In this document: positions 1 through 9,409 of the stretch, piece after piece | Layout: the number at the start of each line of letters is the position of its first letter | Numbering within the stretch: position 1 is the first letter of the stretch | NCBI GenBank assembly: GCA_963695985.1 | Contig: CAVOIC010000012.1 | Coordinates: 62,001 to 126,000, forward strand | Direction: 5' to 3' | From: DATBVX01 sp963695985 | GTDB taxonomy: Bacteria; Pseudomonadota; Gammaproteobacteria; Steroidobacterales; Steroidobacteraceae | Length of the DNA: 64,000 bases | Notes under the pieces: model-generated | Told to the model about the DNA's origin: nothing | The model's database searches: none | Seen by the model: only the letters and a program-made list of their open reading frames with translations | Translations under genes and position numbers: made by a program

Positions 1-2
1 CA

Positions 3-854
3 CCGCGTCTCGAGCCGATCGCCCTTGAACTGGAGCGTGGTGCCGTCCCCGGAGCGTTCGCCTTCGATCCGGCGCGCACCGCCGCGCCGTTGCCGCGCGC
101 CTACCAGTGGGCCGACGGCAGCGCCTATGTCAATCACGTCGAGCTGGTTCGCAAGGCGCGCGGCGCCGAAATGCCGCCCTCATTCTGGACCGACCCGCTC
201 ATTTACCAGGGCGGGTCCGACGATTTCCTCGGTCCCACGGACGACGTTCCCGTACCTGACGAGGAGTACGGCATCGATCTCGAGGCGGAGGTGGCGGTCA
301 TTACTGACGATGTCCCGATGGGCATCTCACCTCAATCGGCGCGCGCACATATCAAGCTGCTGATGCTGGTGAACGACTGGTCGCTGCGCAACCTCATCCC
401 AGGCGAGCTCGCCAAGGGGTTGGGCTTCTACCAGTCCAAACCCGCGACCGCGTTTTCGCCCGTGGCGCTCACGCCCGATGAGGTGGGCCCTGCCTGGGAT
501 GGCGGCAGAATCCACCTGCCGCTGGTGAGTTACATCAATGGACAGCTGTTCGGCCGGCCCGATGCCGGCATCGATATGACGTTCGACTTTCCGCAATTGG
601 TCGCACACGCCAGCCGCACGCGCCGCCTTGGGGCGGGAACCATCATCGGTTCCGGCACGGTCTCCAACTACGACCGCAGCCGCGGCTCGAGCTGCCTGGC
701 CGAGAAGCGTACTCTCGAGCAGATCGCGCACGGGCGCCCGACGACGCCGTTCCTGCGTTTCGGCGACCGGGTGCGCATCGAAATGCTCGATGCTGAAGGC
801 CGGAGCCTGTTCGGCGCCATTGATCAGCGCGTGGTGCAGGCCGCCGGCAGGTAG
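3..854 (+). CDS. Fumarylacetoacetate hydrolase (FAH) family protein, 5' partial
   Basis: The frame is open to the first base of the window, so the true start lies upstream and about 283 residues are visible. The sequence has the FAH fold pattern: an acidic metal-binding strand near the centre (DLEAEVAVI), then VNDWSLRN, a conserved KPATAFSP segment, and a C-terminal GAGTIIGSGTVSN stretch typical of the family. FAH-family enzymes cleave or isomerise acylpyruvate-like beta-diketo acids with a divalent metal. The downstream dienelactone hydrolase and semialdehyde dehydrogenase suggest a catabolic operon, perhaps aromatic or ring-cleavage products. The exact substrate cannot be read from the sequence. 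Gap to the next gene is 86 bases. Confidence 0.9.
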   Translation, partial: PRLEPIALELERGAVPGAFAFDPARTAAPLPRAYQWADGSAYVNHVELVRKARGAEMPPSFWTDPLIYQGGSDDFLGPTDDVPVPDEEYGIDLEAEVAVITDDVPMGISPQSARAHIKLLMLVNDWSLRNLIPGELAKGLGFYQSKPATAFSPVALTPDEVGPAWDGGRIHLPLVSYINGQLFGRPDAGIDMTFDFPQLVAHASRTRRLGAGTIIGSGTVSNYDRSRGSSCLAEKRTLEQIAHGRPTTPFLRFGDRVRIEMLDAEGRSLFGAIDQRVVQAAGR

Positions 855-940
855 AAGTTGCGCTGCACACCGATGCTGACCGGCCCTCGCCTAGCGAGCG
901 CTGTTTGCGGCAAACTGTCGGGCCTTCGCCGGAGAATCCC

Positions 941-1600
941 ATGGCAGACACCATCGAGCTGTCGGCTCCCGACGGTCATCGCTTCAGCGCTTATCGCGCG
1001 CAACCCGCCGGCGCACCCCGCGGCGGCCTGGTCATCATCCAGGAGATCTTTGGCCTCACGCGCCACATCTGCGAGATCGCGGACCAGTATGCGGCCGAAG
1101 GCTACCTGTGCATTGCACCGGCCATGTTCGATCGCGTGCGGCCGGGGATCGTGCTCGACTACACACAGATGCAGCAGGGTGTCGAGACCATGATGGCCCT
1201 CAAGCCACCACAGACACTGCTCGACGTGGGAGCCGCGGTCGAGGCCACCGCGTCTGCGGGCAAGACGAGCGTGATCGGGTATTGCTGGGGCGGAACGATC
1301 GCGTACGTTGCGGCCTGCCGTCTGCCGATCAGCGCCGCAGTCTGCTATTACGGCGGCCGCATCCTGCAGTACGCGGATCGCACCCCGCGCTGTCCGGTCA
1401 TGTATCACTTCGGGGAGCAGGACCAATCGATTCCACCCGCGACGGTGGAGAAGGTGCGCCAGCTGCACCCGCAGGGCATCTTTCACATCTATCCCGCCGG
1501 CCACGGCTTCAATTGCAGCGAGCGCTCGACCTTCGAGCCGCAGAGCGCCCGCCTTGCGTTCGAGCGCTCGCTCGAATTCCTGCGCAGCCACGTCGGCTAG
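941..1600 (+). CDS. Dienelactone hydrolase family protein (alpha/beta hydrolase)
   Basis: 219 residues, the usual size of carboxymethylenebutenolidase-like enzymes. The nucleophile is the Cys of GYCWGG, followed by the acid in FGEQDQSI and the His in AGHGFNC, giving the Cys-Asp-His triad of this family. The start ATG at 941 has a GGAGA site just upstream; an in-frame ATG at 905 would add 12 poorly conserved residues and is less likely. Dienelactone hydrolases open lactone rings in ring-cleavage pathways, but many family members have unknown substrates. It lies between the FAH hydrolase and the semialdehyde dehydrogenase, with 18 bases to the latter, so co-transcription is likely. Confidence 0.9.
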   Translation: MADTIELSAPDGHRFSAYRAQPAGAPRGGLVIIQEIFGLTRHICEIADQYAAEGYLCIAPAMFDRVRPGIVLDYTQMQQGVETMMALKPPQTLLDVGAAVEATASAGKTSVIGYCWGGTIAYVAACRLPISAAVCYYGGRILQYADRTPRCPVMYHFGEQDQSIPPATVEKVRQLHPQGIFHIYPAGHGFNCSERSTFEPQSARLAFERSLEFLRSHVG

Positions 1601-1618
1601 TTCATTCGAGGCGCCAAC

Positions 1619-3076
1619 ATGCAGCTCAAAGACAGCAAGCTTTTCCGTCAGCAGTGCTACATCGACGGAGCCTGGTTGGATGCCGCGAGCCGCGCGAGCA
1701 TCGACGTCATCAACCCGGCCACGCAAGCCAAGCTCGGGACGGTGCCAGACATGGGTGCGGCGGAAACGCGCCGCGCCATCGAAGCCGCACAGGCGGCGTT
1801 CCCGGGTTGGGCACGACGGACCGCAAAGGAACGCGCGCTGATCCTCAGGCGCTGGCACGACCTCATGCTGGCGAACCAGGACGATCTGGGCGTGCTGATG
1901 ACCGCCGAGCAGGGCAAACCGCTCGCCGAGGCCAAGGGCGAAATCGCCTATGCCGCCTCCTTCATCGAGTGGTTTGCAGAGGAAGGCAAGCGCCTCTACG
2001 GCGACGTGATCCCGGGCCACCAGGGCGACAAACGGATCCTGGTGCTGCGCCAGCCGGTCGGCGTGGTCGCTGCCATCACTCCATGGAATTTTCCCGCGGC
2101 GATGATCACGCGCAAGGCCGGCCCGGCACTGGCGGCCGGATGCACGATCGTCTGCAAGCCCGCCACGCAGACGCCCTACTCCGCGTTCGCGATGGCGGAG
2201 CTCGCCGATCGCGCCGGAGTGCCGAAGGGGGTGTTCAACGTGATCACGGGGCACGCGAACGCGATCGGCGGGGAGCTGACCTCGAACCCCATCGTGCGCA
2301 AGCTCACCTTTACCGGCTCGACCGCCGTGGGCAAGAAGCTCATGGCACAGTGCGCCGGGACCATGAAGAAAGTGTCGCTGGAGCTCGGCGGCAATGCGCC
2401 CTTCATCGTTTTCGATGATGCGGATCTCGATGCTGCCGTGCAGGGCGCGATTGCGAGCAAGTACCGCAACACCGGCCAGACCTGCGTCTGTGCCAACCGC
2501 ATCCTGGTGCAGGAAGGTGTGTACGAGGAGTTCACCGGCAAGCTGGTTGATGCCGTGGCGTTGCTCAGAATCGGCGATGGCCTGAAGGGCGCGACCGACC
2601 AGGGACCGCTGATCGACATGAACGCGATCGCGAAGGTCGAGGAACATATCGCCGATGCCCTCTCCAAGGGCGCAGCGGTTGCCACCGGCGGCAAGCGCCA
2701 TGCGCTCGGCGGCACGTTCTTCGAGCCGACCGTGCTCACCAATGTCAAACCGAACATGATGGTGGCGCGCGAGGAAACCTTCGGTCCCATTGCGCCGCTG
2801 TTTCGCTTCAAGACCGAGGCGCAGGCCATCCAGATGGCCAACGATACGGAGTTCGGGCTCGCCGCGTACTTCTACACGCGTGACCTGGCGCGTTCCTGGC
2901 GCGTCGCCGAAGGTCTCGAGTACGGCATCGTCGGCTTGAACACCGGCATCATCTCCACGGAAGTCGCCCCCTTCGGCGGCATGAAAGAATCGGGCGTGGG
3001 GCGCGAAGGCTCCAAGTACGGCATTCAGGATTACGCCGAGATCAAGTACGTCTGCGTCGGTGGCATCACCGCGTGA
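1619..3076 (+). CDS. gabD: NAD(P)-dependent succinate-semialdehyde dehydrogenase
   Basis: 485 residues, the standard aldehyde dehydrogenase length. The catalytic Cys lies in NTGQTCVCANR and the general base Glu in LELGGNAPFI; the PWNFP and KPATQTP segments line the cofactor and substrate pockets. The overall pattern matches the GabD subgroup, which oxidises succinate semialdehyde to succinate for the TCA cycle, although glutarate-semialdehyde dehydrogenases look alike. The stop overlaps the GTG start of the following MFS transporter by four bases (GTGA), indicating translational coupling. Together with the two hydrolases upstream it probably finishes a catabolic route. Confidence 0.9.
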   Translation: MQLKDSKLFRQQCYIDGAWLDAASRASIDVINPATQAKLGTVPDMGAAETRRAIEAAQAAFPGWARRTAKERALILRRWHDLMLANQDDLGVLMTAEQGKPLAEAKGEIAYAASFIEWFAEEGKRLYGDVIPGHQGDKRILVLRQPVGVVAAITPWNFPAAMITRKAGPALAAGCTIVCKPATQTPYSAFAMAELADRAGVPKGVFNVITGHANAIGGELTSNPIVRKLTFTGSTAVGKKLMAQCAGTMKKVSLELGGNAPFIVFDDADLDAAVQGAIASKYRNTGQTCVCANRILVQEGVYEEFTGKLVDAVALLRIGDGLKGATDQGPLIDMNAIAKVEEHIADALSKGAAVATGGKRHALGGTFFEPTVLTNVKPNMMVAREETFGPIAPLFRFKTEAQAIQMANDTEFGLAAYFYTRDLARSWRVAEGLEYGIVGLNTGIISTEVAPFGGMKESGVGREGSKYGIQDYAEIKYVCVGGITA

Positions 3077-4311
3077 GCGCTGACGGCCCGCCTGACGCTT
3101 CAAGGCAGCCGGCTCCGCGCCTCTCCGATCGGTCCCTGTTAGTGCTGCTTGCCGCGATCACGGCCGTAGGGCCCGCGGCCGTCAACATCTACCTGCCCGC
3201 CCTGCCGGTGCTGCGCGAATACTTCGCCACCGATGTGGCGCACGTGCAGCTCACCATGAGCGTCGCGCTGCTTGCGTTCTCGTTCGGGCTGCTGGCGAAC
3301 GGTCCGCTGTCGGACCGCTTTGGCCGCAGGCCGATCATTCTAGTCGGTCTGCTCATCTTCAATGCCGGCTCATTGATGTGTTTCGCAGCGCCGAACCTGC
3401 AGTGGCTGATCGCTGGTCGCGCGATCCAGGCGCTGGGAACTTCCGCGGGCATGATCGTCTCGCGCGCCATCGTCAACGATCTCTACCCGCGCGAGAAGAT
3501 GGCACGCATGATCGCGTGGCTCACGATGGTCACCGTGATCGCGCCGACCCTTGCACCCTGGCTCGGGGGCAAGCTCATGGTGGCCGCGGGTTGGCGCAGC
3601 CTGTTCGCGCTGCTGGTGGCCGCCGGCGTGGTGATCCTGTGGACCGCATGGCGCTGGTTGCCGGAAACGCGCGCCTCGCATCAGCAGCACGCAGATCATC
3701 ACTCGGTCATCGCCGAGGCCAGCGACCTGCTGCGCCAACCGGCGTTCATCGGCTATACGCTCCAGGGCGCGATCATCTTCACGGTGTTCTTCGTGTTCGT
3801 ATCCACCATGCCCTACGTCATGGTGTCGGTCTTCCACCGCCCGCCGAGCCAGTTCGGCACCTACTACCTATTTGTTGCCACCGGCTACTTTCTCGGCAAC
3901 TGGAGCGTCACGCGCCGCCACGGACAGGTGAGCGTGCATCGGCTCGTCAATACCGGCATATTGGTTTCGATCGCCGGTGCGGCGACAGCGCTCGGCGCGA
4001 TGGCGCTCGGCGCTGCGGACCCGCTGTGGATCTTCGCGCCCGTTGCCGCGATGACCTTCGGGCAGGGCCTGACACTCCCCAACGTCACGGCTAGCGCCGT
4101 GAGCCTCGCGCGCCAGCACGCCGGCACCTCGTCGAGCCTGCTTGGGTTCATGCAGCAAGTCATAGGCGCGATCTGCGTCCAGTGGGTCAGCACCTTCCCC
4201 GTCGACACACCATTCCCGACTCTGATCTTCTGTTTCGTCATGTGCGTGCTGGCACTGGTGCTGTGGCGCCTGATTCCACACACGCCGCCGATCGCGGCCC
4301 AGAACAGGTAG
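3073..4311 (+). CDS. Multidrug effflux MFS transporter, Bcr/CflA family
   Basis: 412 residues with about twelve hydrophobic segments. The family signature is seen in the first helix region (AVNIYLPALP), the inter-helix motif GPLSDRFGRRP, and the PLAP-like TVIAPTLAPWLGG region in helix 5, all typical of the Bcr/CflA drug:proton antiporters in the inner membrane. The GTG start overlaps the gabD stop. Bcr/CflA proteins export drugs such as bicyclomycin or small metabolites; its position at the end of a catabolic cassette could mean export of a pathway compound, which is inference. Confidence 0.87.
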   Translation: MSADGPPDASRQPAPRLSDRSLLVLLAAITAVGPAAVNIYLPALPVLREYFATDVAHVQLTMSVALLAFSFGLLANGPLSDRFGRRPIILVGLLIFNAGSLMCFAAPNLQWLIAGRAIQALGTSAGMIVSRAIVNDLYPREKMARMIAWLTMVTVIAPTLAPWLGGKLMVAAGWRSLFALLVAAGVVILWTAWRWLPETRASHQQHADHHSVIAEASDLLRQPAFIGYTLQGAIIFTVFFVFVSTMPYVMVSVFHRPPSQFGTYYLFVATGYFLGNWSVTRRHGQVSVHRLVNTGILVSIAGAATALGAMALGAADPLWIFAPVAAMTFGQGLTLPNVTASAVSLARQHAGTSSSLLGFMQQVIGAICVQWVSTFPVDTPFPTLIFCFVMCVLALVLWRLIPHTPPIAAQNR

Positions 4312-4315
4312 CGCG

Positions 4316-4897
4316 CTACGGCTCTTCGAGCAGCTCTTTGAGCGCATCGAGGCGCAGACCCCAGAACGCCTTCATCCTGCGCGCCGCCGCTGCTGACCCC
4401 AGCTTGCCGTGCTGGACGGCGACCTGCGTCTTTGCCGAGCCCTTGGAAAGGAAAGCGACGCTGATGCTCTTGGTGCCATCGGACCAGGTGATGCGCATCG
4501 ACTTGTGTGGTGTGGGCTTATGAATGGTGATGGCGTTGTCGAGCAGCCAGCGCGAGCGCACTTTCGGGTCCAACCAGGCGGAAAAAACCTTCCTGACCGG
4601 AGCGCCGATCGTGCGGCTGGTGCTGATCTCGAATCCGTCCGGTCTTTCGTGCTTCACGCGCAGGCCGCGCGCTTGCTCGTAGCCCACGGTCACCATCTGC
4701 GCCCACCAGCCGGGCACCGAGTACTTGTCATACAGCAGCTCGGCGATGGCCTTGTGGCCGAGGGCCCGGCCCTGTTCGCGGTCGAGGATCCGGATCCATT
4801 CCTTCCAGTCGCGCCCGGTCCTGCTTTTCACCGCGTTACTGGAGATGGGCAGTTTCAGGCTCACCGCTTTGGGTTCGTCCCTTCTCGCGTTGGGCAT
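4316..4897 (-). CDS. DUF4287 / AHSA1-like SRPBCC domain protein
   Basis: 193 residues from the ATG at 4897, which has a GGAG motif upstream. An 18-residue longer frame exists but lacks a good site. The N-terminal third resembles DUF4287 (GRDWKEWIRILDREQ followed by HKAIAELL and GWWAQMVTVGYEQ). The C-terminal part (STSRTIGAPVRKVFSAWLD, then RITWSDGT) has the strand pattern of START/AHSA1 ligand-binding domains. The function of this fusion is not established. It is convergent with the MFS transporter, the two stops being only a few bases apart. Confidence 0.75.
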   Translation of the reverse strand: MPNARRDEPKAVSLKLPISSNAVKSRTGRDWKEWIRILDREQGRALGHKAIAELLYDKYSVPGWWAQMVTVGYEQARGLRVKHERPDGFEISTSRTIGAPVRKVFSAWLDPKVRSRWLLDNAITIHKPTPHKSMRITWSDGTKSISVAFLSKGSAKTQVAVQHGKLGSAAAARRMKAFWGLRLDALKELLEEP

Positions 4898-5038
4898 TGG
4901 AGGTCTCCGGCCATGTTGTCCAGCCGCAGGGAAAAGCTTGCCACGAGTCACGCGGCAATGTCACAGGCCTGTCAGGCGGCGCTCGGTCGAGGGCGCGTAG
5001 AGAAGACGAGCGCTTTTCGCTATGTTGCCGGCTGATCC

Positions 5039-6055
5039 ATGGCGCGCTATCTGCAACCGCCCAGAGCTGAGCAACCGACGGCATCCCGGGTCGGCGTGCT
5101 GCTCGTCAATCTTGGCAGTCCGGCCGCGCCGACCCCGGGCGCCGTGCGGCGCTTTCTTGCCGAAATGCTGTCGGATCCGCGGCTGATCGAGCTGCCGCGC
5201 GCCCTGTGGCTGCCGATCCTGCACGGCGTGATCCTGCGCGTGCGTCCGCGTCGCAGCGCGCGCCTGTATCGCAAGATCTGGATGCCGGAGGGTTCACCAC
5301 TCGTCGTGTACGCGCGGCGACTGACGCAGGCATTGCAGCCGGCACTCGAGAACCAGGTGGATGGTGGGGCGCTGATCGAGCTCGGCATGTGTTACGGCGA
5401 CCCGGCCATTGCCGCAGCCTTGCGAGCGTTGCAGGCCCGTGGTGTGCGACGAATCATTGTGCTGCCGCTCTATCCACAATACGCCGGAGTGACCACGGGC
5501 TCGGTGTTCGATCATGTCGCTGCGGAGCTCGGGCGCTGGCGCATCGTGCCGGAGCTGCGGTTCATCAACGACTATCACGATGCGCCCGACTACATCGCTG
5601 CGCTCAAGGCCAGCGTCCTCGAGCACTGGCAGGCGCACGGTCGCTCGCAGCAGCTGCTGATGTCCTTTCACAGCATGCCGAAGCGCCTGTTCGAGAGTGG
5701 CGATCCCTACTATCTCAGGTGCCAGCAGACGGCACGTCTGCTCGCGGCTGCGCTCGAGCTCAAGGAACAGGAGTGGAGCCTCAGCTTCCAGTCGCGCTTC
5801 GGGTTCGAGGAATGGCTCCAGCCTTATACGGCGGACGTGGTGCGCCAGCGCGCACACGACGGTGTGCGCAAGCTGACCGTGATCTGCCCCGGGTTCGCCC
5901 TCGATTGCCTGGAGTCGCTGGAGGAGATCGCCATCACGGCGCGCGAATCCTTCCTCGAGAATGGCGGTGAGCTACTCGACTACATCCCGGCGCTCAACGC
6001 GCGGGCTGACCATGTCAATCTGCTGGCTGCGCTGATCCGGCGCAATGTGAAATAG
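5039..6055 (+). CDS. hemH: Ferrochelatase
   Basis: 338 residues, normal for bacterial ferrochelatase, which inserts Fe2+ into protoporphyrin IX in the last step of haem synthesis. Motifs seen are GVLLVNLGSP at the N-terminus, LPLYPQYAG, the metal-binding His in MSFHSMPKR, LSFQSRFG with WLQPYT, and the conserved Glu region CLESLEEIAI near the C-terminus. The ATG at 5039 is preceded by only a weak ribosome site. Haem supply fits the cytochrome b561 encoded further on, though the genes are not linked as an operon. Confidence 0.95.
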   Translation: MARYLQPPRAEQPTASRVGVLLVNLGSPAAPTPGAVRRFLAEMLSDPRLIELPRALWLPILHGVILRVRPRRSARLYRKIWMPEGSPLVVYARRLTQALQPALENQVDGGALIELGMCYGDPAIAAALRALQARGVRRIIVLPLYPQYAGVTTGSVFDHVAAELGRWRIVPELRFINDYHDAPDYIAALKASVLEHWQAHGRSQQLLMSFHSMPKRLFESGDPYYLRCQQTARLLAAALELKEQEWSLSFQSRFGFEEWLQPYTADVVRQRAHDGVRKLTVICPGFALDCLESLEEIAITARESFLENGGELLDYIPALNARADHVNLLAALIRRNVK

Positions 6056-6167
6056 CGAAGCCGCCCATCTGCCGCCGCGCACCGCCGGTCGGATGCGCCA
6101 CGCGCATGCGTCGCGCCGCACCGGTCGATCTGGCACGATGCTCAACGGGGGATGGCAAGGGGTTGCA

Positions 6168-6887
6168 ATGCTCGGTCGCTTCCTCGAAATCAGCGTGCAT
6201 GCACCGAGCGTGCTCGAGTCGCTGGAGTTCTACCAAAAGCTCGGCTTCACGCAGGCCGAGGTCGGTGAAGCCTGGTCGCATCCTTACGCGGTGGTGACCG
6301 ACGGACGCCTCTTCATCGGCCTGCACGAGTATGAGTTCGACTCACCCTCGCTCACCTTCGTCAAGCCGGACCTGTGGCGCCACATCGATGCGCTGGAAGC
6401 GCTCGGGATTCAGTTCGCATTCCGCAAGCTGGGCAATGAAGTGTTCAACGAAGCAGGCTTTCATGATCCGGACGGTGTGATGATTACCCTGCTCGAGGCA
6501 CGGACGTTCTCACCGCCGTCGCGCGAGCCCGGTGAAACCTCCTGGTGCGGCTACTTCAGCGAGATCGGCATCCCGGCGCGCGACCCGGATCGCTCGAAGG
6601 CATTCTGGGAACAGCTCGGGTTCGTCGCCACCGACGAGCAACGGGAGCCCTTTCGCCGCATCTCGCTCACCAGCGATTTCCTGAATCTCGGACTCTATGC
6701 GACACGTGAGCTGCGCAAGCCGGTCCTCACCTTCGTCGATTCCGAGATGCCGTCGCGTGTCAGCCACATCGAGAATCTGGGCATCGAGCGCTCTGGACGA
6801 CTCCCCGCAGCCTTCGATCCTGACCGGGCCGCCATGCTGGTGGCGCCCGAAGGGACGGTCCTGCTGCTCATGACCGGCGAGGCCTGA
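6168..6887 (+). CDS. VOC (glyoxalase/bleomycin resistance) family protein with two modules
   Basis: 239 residues from the ATG at 6168, which follows an AAGGGG site; longer in-frame starts lack one. Two beta-alpha-beta-beta-beta modules are visible, the first beginning FLEISVHAPSVLESLEFYQ and the second EIGIPARDPDRSKAFWEQLGF, the pattern of duplicated vicinal-oxygen-chelate proteins. VOC proteins include dioxygenases, glyoxalases and drug-binding proteins. The substrate is not evident here. It seems monocistronic, with a strong hairpin 18 bases after the stop. Confidence 0.8.
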   Translation: MLGRFLEISVHAPSVLESLEFYQKLGFTQAEVGEAWSHPYAVVTDGRLFIGLHEYEFDSPSLTFVKPDLWRHIDALEALGIQFAFRKLGNEVFNEAGFHDPDGVMITLLEARTFSPPSREPGETSWCGYFSEIGIPARDPDRSKAFWEQLGFVATDEQREPFRRISLTSDFLNLGLYATRELRKPVLTFVDSEMPSRVSHIENLGIERSGRLPAAFDPDRAAMLVAPEGTVLLLMTGEA

Positions 6888-6904
6888 GGCGATTGCCCTG
6901 GCCA

Positions 6905-6929
6905 GCGGCGTGCTTCCATGGCACGCCGC
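6905..6929 (+). terminator. Perfect 9-bp hairpin after VOC gene
   Basis: GCGGCGTGC at 6905-6913 pairs with GCACGCCGC at 6921-6929 around a 7-nt loop, just downstream of the VOC gene stop. There is no U-tract, so it may act as a transcript-end stabiliser or a weak or Rho-assisted terminator. Confidence 0.45.
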
Positions 6930-7100
6930 GGCTCGCCGGATCCACTACGTCTGCCCGATCCGCAGCGGCTCGTCCTGCCGCCGCAGCGTCTGGTACCGAA
7001 AAAGTGTCGGCCCCGAGGAAAAGCACTATCCTTGCGCGCCTCGAGGCCCGGCCCTGTGAACAACTCCAACGTCCGGCCCGCACTTTCTGGAGGATCCCCG

Positions 7101-9177
7101 ATGAATGTTCTGGTTCGCGCCCTGGTGCTGCTCCTGCTGAGCAGCGCGGCTCTTGCTGACGAAGGCATGTGGACTTTCGACAACTTTCCCAAGCAGATGG
7201 TCCGCGAGAAACTCGGGGTCGAGATCACGGATGCGTGGCTCGATCATGTGCGCCTGTCGACGACCCGGCTGGAATCCGGATGCACCGGCTCGTTCATCTC
7301 GCCGGACGGTCTGATCCTCACCAACCACCACTGTGCCAGCGAATGCCTGGCGCAGCTCTCCACGCCGCAGAAGGACCTGCTCGCCGACGGCTTCCTCGCT
7401 CCCTCGCGCAACGAAGAACCCGCGTGCAAGACCGAGCAGATCTCGGTGCTCGTCGCGATGGAAGACATCACAGCCAAAGTGAGCGCAGCCACGCAGGGAC
7501 TCGATGACAAGGCGGCCAATGCCGCGCGCAAGAAGGAGCTGACGCGCCTCGAGCAGGCGTGTGAAGAGGCATCGAAGAAGGACAAGCGCAGCGGCCCGCT
7601 CTCCTGCGAATCTGTCTCGCTCTATCAGGGCGGCCAATATTTCCTCTACAAATACAAACGCTACAGCGATATCCGGCTCGCATTCGCGCCCGAGGACGAC
7701 ATCGCGGCGTTTGGCGGCGATCCGGACAATTTCCAGTTCCCGCGTTACTGCCTGGACATGTCGCTCATGCGCGCCTACGAGAACGGCAAGCCCGCGCGCA
7801 CGCCGAACTACCTCAAGGTGAATTTCGCCGGCCCCGAAGTGGACCAGCCGGTATTCGTGTCAGGGCATCCGGGCGCCACCGATCGCCTGCTGACGGTCGA
7901 GCAGCTGAACTCGGCCCGCAACGCGTTCCTGCCGGTGTGGTTGCTGCGTTACGCCGAGCTGCGCGGACGTTACATCCAGTTCAGCAAGAACGACGCCGAG
8001 TCACTGCGCATCGTGCAGGATCCGCTCAACACCATCGAGAATTCCATCAAGGTGCGGCGCAAGCAGCTCGACGCGCTGCTGGACGATGCGCTGATGCAGT
8101 CCAAGCGCGCGGAGGAAAGCGCGCTGCGCGCCAAGGTGGCCGCCGACCCCGCGCTCCAGGCGCTCGCCGGTTCCGCGTGGGACGACATGGCAAAGGCCCA
8201 GGCCGCGTATCGTAACCAGTTGCTCGCTTACACCTTCGTCGAGAATGGCGCCGGATTCAACAGCGAGCTGTATCGCTATGCGCGCGCGCTCGTGCGCGGT
8301 GCTGCCGAACGCGCCAAGCCGAACGAGGAGCGCTTTCGCGAATACACCAACTCGGCGCTGCCGCAACTCGAGCAGTATCTCAAGGCGGGCACGCCGGTCT
8401 ATGCCGTCACTCGACAAGCTGACGCTCTCGTTCGCCCTCGAGCGCATGCGCGAATGGCTCGGTCCCGACGATCCATTGATCAAGAGCGTCCTCGGCAGTG
8501 AGTCCCCGGACAGTCTTGCCTCGCGGCTGGTCGACGGCAGCAAGCTCGCGGACGCCAAGCTGCGCGCGCAGCTCTGGGACGGCGGCGCGGCAGCTGTCGA
8601 TGCCTCCACCGACCCGATGATCCAGCTCGCCCGCAAGGTGGACCCGGAAGCGCGCGCGATTCGCAAGCGTTACGAGGACGAAGTCGAGGCACCCACCCGG
8701 ATCGCGAGCGAGCGGATCGCGCGCGCGCGTTTCAAGGTACTGGGAACCAGCACTTACCCGGATGCGACGTTCACCCTGCGGCTCAACTTCGGCAAGGTAC
8801 AGGCCTGGGTCGAAAAGGGTGAGCCCGTGGCACCGTTCACGACCCTCAAGGTGGCCTACGACCGCACCACCGGGCAGAAGCCCTTCCGTCTGCCGCCGCG
8901 CTGGGTCGAGCTCAGGAACTCCCTCGATCTCACCACGCGCTTCAACCTCTCGACCGACAACGACATCGTCGGCGGCAACTCGGGCAGCCCGCTGATCAAC
9001 GCCAAGGGCGAGCTCGTGGGCCTGATGTTCGACGGCAACATCCATTCGATCTCCGGCTCCTATTGGTTCGACGTCGAGAAGAACCGAGCGATTGCCGTGG
9101 ATCCCGCGATCATCAAGGAGGCCCTCACCAAGGTGTACCACGCGGACGCGCTGGTGAAGGAAATGACCGGACGCTGA
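7101..9177 (+). CDS. S46 family serine peptidase (dipeptidyl-peptidase type), apparent +1 frameshift at 8403
   Basis: The reconstructed protein is about 691 residues, right for DPP7/DPP11-type S46 peptidases, which release dipeptides in the periplasm. The start ATG at 7101 follows GGAGG and begins a Sec signal peptide (VLLLLSSAALADEG). The His of the triad is in LTNHHCA, the Asp region is FAPEDDIAAFGGDPDNF, and the catalytic Ser is in GGNSGSP. Reading breaks in the middle: one frame runs to KAGTPVY and the family sequence resumes as PSLDKLTLSFALERM one base later, so removing the G at 8403 restores a single gene. An indel error is more likely than decay because both halves keep all catalytic residues. 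Confidence 0.88.
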
Positions 9178-9259
9178 AGGTCTGCAACCCGCCGGCCGGG
9201 CCGCCCCGGTCGGCTGGCGGGGCGGGCTCGTCGGCCCCACAGCAGGTTCGGGCGCAGCC

Positions 9260-9277
9260 CTTAATTCTTCTTAATTC
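9260..9277 (+). promoter_or_regulatory. CTTAATTC direct repeat, PmrA-box-like, upstream of arn operon
   Basis: Two perfect 8-base repeats CTTAATTC occur at 9260-9267 and 9270-9277, an AT-rich island in very GC-rich sequence 133 bases before arnC. The established PmrA/BasR half-site is YTTAAK in direct repeat with 5-base spacing, and PmrA activates arn operons. Here the half-sites match (CTTAAT) but the spacer is 4, a 10-bp period still compatible with an OmpR-family dimer. A -10-like TAACTA lies at 9311-9316. No two-component pmrAB pair is in the window. Confidence 0.5.
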
Positions 9278-9409
9278 CGCTCCCCCGGCGCTCGACAAGC
9301 GCGGGCCGGTTAACTACGGTTGCGCCCGCCGGCCGGCCGTTCCAGCATTGGCGACTGATCCGGGCATCGACAGGCGTCTAACCACAGAACCACCCGCTGG
9401 CAGTCTTGC

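Noticed and set aside
824..3103. A long minus-strand open frame (about 759 codons) across the dienelactone hydrolase and gabD
   Set aside because: It is exactly antisense to two well supported genes, has no family resemblance, and such frames are common in GC-rich DNA.
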